NCBI RefSeq assembly: GCF_003014735.1
Contig: NZ_PYAX01000003.1
Span: 558,001 to 622,000, forward strand
Direction: 5' to 3'
Length of the DNA stretch: 64,000 nt
Origin: Saccharothrix carnea
GTDB taxonomy: Bacteria; Actinomycetota; Actinomycetes; Mycobacteriales; Pseudonocardiaceae
Shown: positions 61,743-64,000 of the stretch, piece after piece
Position numbering within the stretch: the stretch's first letter is position 1
How the letters are laid out: every line of letters starts with the position of its first letter
Notes under the pieces: model-generated
Seen by the model: the letters and a program-made list of their open reading frames with translations, nothing else
Told to the model about the DNA's origin: nothing
Database searches by the model: none
Position numbers and translations under genes: made by a program

Positions 61743-62225
61743 GTGCAGATCGACACAGCGGCGTACCAGCGCGTGCTCGGCGACGAGCTCCGCAGCCTGC
61801 GCAAGCAGCGCGGCTGGACCCGCAAGGAGCTCAACCGCCGGCTGCAGAGCGACATCTCGCTGCAGACGCTCGCCACGTACGAACTGGGTACCCGCCAGTG
61901 CTCGGTGGTCCGCTTGGTCGAGATCTGCGTCGCGCTCGGCGTGCCCGCGCACCAGGTGCTCGCGCGCGTCCACGAACGCGTGTTCGGCGACACCCCCGCC
62001 GGGCACCTCTCGGTGGACTTGGCCACGGTCGTCGCCGACACGCGACCGCAACTGATGCCGCTGCGCCGCTGGGCGCAGGGCAGGCTCGCGCACCTGGTGC
62101 CCGGCCAGCCGCCCGAGGTGCACCTCGACCTGCCCGCGCTGGAGTACATGGCCCAGTTGTGCCAGCTCAGCACGGTGGACCTGATCAGGACCCTGCGGGA
62201 GCTCGACCACCACGGGCCCCGGTAG
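61743..62225 (+). CDS. XRE-family helix-turn-helix regulator
   Basis: A 160-residue DNA-binding protein. Residues 10-75 are a cro/C1 helix-turn-helix (LGDELRSLRKQRGWTRKELN, LQTLATYELGTRQCSVVRLVEICVALGVP), and the C-terminal half is a helical domain (PALEYMAQLCQLSTVDLIRTLREL). The layout resembles BldD-like actinomycete regulators, though homology to BldD itself is not shown. GTG 61743. It lies 41 bp before murT, so it may control lipid II amidation genes. Confidence 0.85.
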   Translation: MQIDTAAYQRVLGDELRSLRKQRGWTRKELNRRLQSDISLQTLATYELGTRQCSVVRLVEICVALGVPAHQVLARVHERVFGDTPAGHLSVDLATVVADTRPQLMPLRRWAQGRLAHLVPGQPPEVHLDLPALEYMAQLCQLSTVDLIRTLRELDHHGPR

Positions 62226-62266
62226 CATCGGGGGATCTCCCTCCCCTGACAGATCCGGGAAGTCGG

Positions 62267-63517
62267 TTGCCTAACACTCCAGGTGCAGACCCAGCCCGCC
62301 TGCCGCTGCGCACCGCGGCGGCCGTGCGACTGGGCAACATGAGTTCCAAGCTGTCGCAGAAGATGGGCCTGGGCGCGGGCGGCATGATCGGTGGCCGGGT
62401 CGCGCTGAAGCTCGACCCGCAGGCGCTGGCGCACTTGACGTCCGGACGCCAGGTCGCGCTGGTGACCGGCACGAACGGCAAGACCACCAGCACGATGATG
62501 CTCAGCCGGGCCGTGTCGTTCCTGGGCGAGGTCGCCACCAACCACGGTGGCGCGAACATGCCGGACGGGCACGTGACCGCGCTGTCCAAGCAGCCCGACG
62601 CGCCGTACGCGGTGCTGGAGGTCGACGAGGGGTACTTCCCCGAGGTCGTGCGGGCCGCGGCACCCGCGGTGGCCGTGCTGCTCAACCTCAGCCGCGACCA
62701 GCTCGACCGGGTCGGCGAGGTGCGCACCATCGAGAAGTCGCTGCGCACGGCGCTGGCGTCGGTGACCGGGGTCGTGGTGGCCAACTGCGACGACATCATG
62801 GTGACGTCGGCGGCCCGCGACTCGGCGAACGTGGTGTGGGTCGCCACCGGGACGGGCTGGCACAACGACGCCGCCTCGTGCCCGCGCTGCGGCGACCCGA
62901 TCCGCTGGCAGGGCGAGCACTGGCAGTGCACCGGGTGCGACCTGGCCCGGCCGCGGCCGCAGTGGGTGACCGGCGACGGGTACCTGGTCACGCCGAACGG
63001 CGTGAAGGTGGAGCTGTCGCTGCGTCTGCCCGGCAAGTTCAACCAGGCCAACGCCGTGATGGCCGCAGCGGCCGCGGCGGCACTGGGCGTGCCGGTGGAG
63101 GAGGCCGTGCAGCGGTTGCGCGCGGTGTCCAACGTGGCCGGTCGGTACCGGACGATCCAGCGGTCCGGGCACCGGGCGCGGCTGCTGCTGTCGAAGAACC
63201 CGGCCGGGTGGAGCGAGACGCTGACCGTGGTGCGCGAGGCCGACCACCCCGCGGTGCTCGTGATCAACGCGCACGAGGCGGACGGGCGCGACCTGTCGTG
63301 GCTGTGGGACGTGCCGTTCGAGCGTTTGCGCGGCCGTCAGGTGATCGCGTCCGGCGAGCGGGCGACGGACCTGGCCGTGCGGCTGACCTACGCCGAGGTC
63401 GAGCACACGATCGTGCCGGACCCGCTGCTGGCGATCGACGCCATGCCGCCGGGACCGGTCGAGGTGATCGCCAACTACACCGCATTCCGCGACCTGAACG
63501 CGAGGGCCGCCCAGTGA
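62267..63517 (+). CDS. murT: Lipid II isoglutaminyl synthase subunit MurT
   Basis: A 416-residue Mur-ligase-like enzyme which, with GatD, amidates the alpha-carboxyl of D-Glu in lipid II. ATP-binding loop VTGTNGKTTST is at residues 66-76; EVDEGYFPEV; NLSRDQLDRVGE; a zinc ribbon C-P-R-C/C-T-G-C near residue 205; and a C-terminal NPAGWSE/DGRDLSWLWDVPFE (MurT_C). TTG 62267 is chosen because the N-terminal RLPLRTAAAVRLGN segment looks conserved; ATG 62340 is an alternative. Overlaps gatD by 4 bp. Confidence 0.93.
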   Translation: MPNTPGADPARLPLRTAAAVRLGNMSSKLSQKMGLGAGGMIGGRVALKLDPQALAHLTSGRQVALVTGTNGKTTSTMMLSRAVSFLGEVATNHGGANMPDGHVTALSKQPDAPYAVLEVDEGYFPEVVRAAAPAVAVLLNLSRDQLDRVGEVRTIEKSLRTALASVTGVVVANCDDIMVTSAARDSANVVWVATGTGWHNDAASCPRCGDPIRWQGEHWQCTGCDLARPRPQWVTGDGYLVTPNGVKVELSLRLPGKFNQANAVMAAAAAAALGVPVEEAVQRLRAVSNVAGRYRTIQRSGHRARLLLSKNPAGWSETLTVVREADHPAVLVINAHEADGRDLSWLWDVPFERLRGRQVIASGERATDLAVRLTYAEVEHTIVPDPLLAIDAMPPGPVEVIANYTAFRDLNARAAQ

Positions 63518-64000
63518 GCACCAGCAAGGTCCAGATCGCGCTCGTGCTGCCCGACCTGCTGGGCACGTACGGCGACTTCGGCAACGCGGTCGTGCTGGAG
63601 AAGCGGATGACGTGGCGGGGCATCTCCGCCGAGATCGTCAACATCCGGTTCGGCGAGCCGGTGCCGGAGTCGTGCGACATCTACGTGGTCGGCGGCGGTG
63701 AGGACACGGCGCAGACGTTGGCCGTGCGGCACCTGCGCGAGCACCCGGGGATGCAGCGTGCGGCGGCACGCGGGGCGGTGATCCTCGGTGTGTGCGCGGG
63801 GATCCAGATCTTCGGCGAGTCGTTCACCCGGGCCGACCAGGTGACCCACGCCGGTCTCGGGTTGATCGACTCGACGTCGCACGCGGGTGGCAGCCGTGCC
63901 ATCGGCGAGGTCATCGCGACCCCCGCGGACGGCCTGTTCGAGGGGCTGCTGACCGGGTTCGAGAACCACCAGGGCCGCACCGTGCTCGGCCCGTCTGCCC
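63514..64000 (+). CDS. gatD: Lipid II isoglutaminyl synthase glutaminase subunit GatD (3' truncated)
   Basis: GTG 63514 overlaps the murT stop (GTGA) and opens a frame to the window end (162 codons visible). A class I glutamine amidotransferase: IALVLPDLLGTYGDFGNAVVL, YVVGGGEDTAQTLAVRHL and the nucleophile Cys 94 in LGVCAGIQIFG. It supplies ammonia to MurT. The catalytic His should lie just beyond the window. Confidence 0.93.
   Translation, partial: MSTSKVQIALVLPDLLGTYGDFGNAVVLEKRMTWRGISAEIVNIRFGEPVPESCDIYVVGGGEDTAQTLAVRHLREHPGMQRAAARGAVILGVCAGIQIFGESFTRADQVTHAGLGLIDSTSHAGGSRAIGEVIATPADGLFEGLLTGFENHQGRTVLGPSA

Overview
The window is about 70% G+C DNA from a filamentous actinomycete, most likely a member of the Pseudonocardiaceae (Saccharothrix/Lentzea/Actinosynnema type). 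Indicators are GTG starts, 4-bp GTGA/ATGA gene overlaps, leaderless-looking promoters, a PPE/DUF3558/EspG type VII secretion accessory cluster, SARP and STAND regulators, and a lipid II amidation pair (murT-gatD). The genus is an inference from gene content only.

Layout. 1-7.3 kb: end of a secreted GH16 glucanase with a CBM6-like tail, an AraC-type regulator, an alpha/alpha-toroid protein, a four-gene T7SS accessory operon (WXG-like, DUF3558 lipoprotein, PPE, EspG) and a lactate 2-monooxygenase-like flavoenzyme. 7.3-12.3 kb: an integrated genetic island inserted at the 5' end of that flavoenzyme gene. It carries a decayed tyrosine integrase, plasmid-like small genes, a DUF5919-like regulator coupled to an inositol-monophosphatase-like enzyme, and an A+T-richer PD-(D/E)XK nuclease. 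12.3-17 kb: the interrupted chromosomal operon continues (CPA2 antiporter, fused SecDF, small membrane protein, TPR membrane protein). 17-24 kb: azoreductase/MarR pair, a broken ferredoxin reductase, a double-SDR acyl reductase with a FadD-like ligase, and a TPR-LuxR regulator. 24-32 kb: secreted peptide, paired PH-domain membrane proteins, HerA-like ATPase, orn, tRNA-His, ABC-F protein, L,D-transpeptidase, tRNA-Lys.

32.4-48.5 kb is the regulatory/defence-like part: a SARP-STAND-TPR regulator, a GT-B-like enzyme with a coupled small protein, an NB-ARC/TPR (NLR-like) protein, a DUF2786 protein, a Dcm/Vsr cytosine-methylation locus with an uncharacterised companion gene, and a SNF2 helicase coupled to a SWIM-finger protein. 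48.5-56 kb: acyl-CoA dehydrogenase, NTF2-like protein, cold-shock protein, a 110-residue protein ending in an amyloid-signalling-like motif, membrane protein, PPOX-fold protein, DUF899/HxlR pair, sugar-binding lipoprotein and a secreted peptide. 56-64 kb: a single-chain GlyQS-type glycyl-tRNA synthetase, an LCP ligase, a SanA/DUF218 protein, a XRE regulator, murT and the start of gatD.

The two most notable observations are as follows. (1) A complete attL/attR architecture: a 16-bp identical core (23/25 over 25 bp), the displaced native start of the flavoenzyme gene left at the far end, and paired 11-bp-spaced AGGCCGT repeats at both ends. (2) A matching short motif at the N-terminus of the NLR-like protein and the C-terminus of a small helical protein 12 kb away. 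It resembles the bacterial NLR-associated amyloid signalling motifs and suggests a sensor/effector pair.
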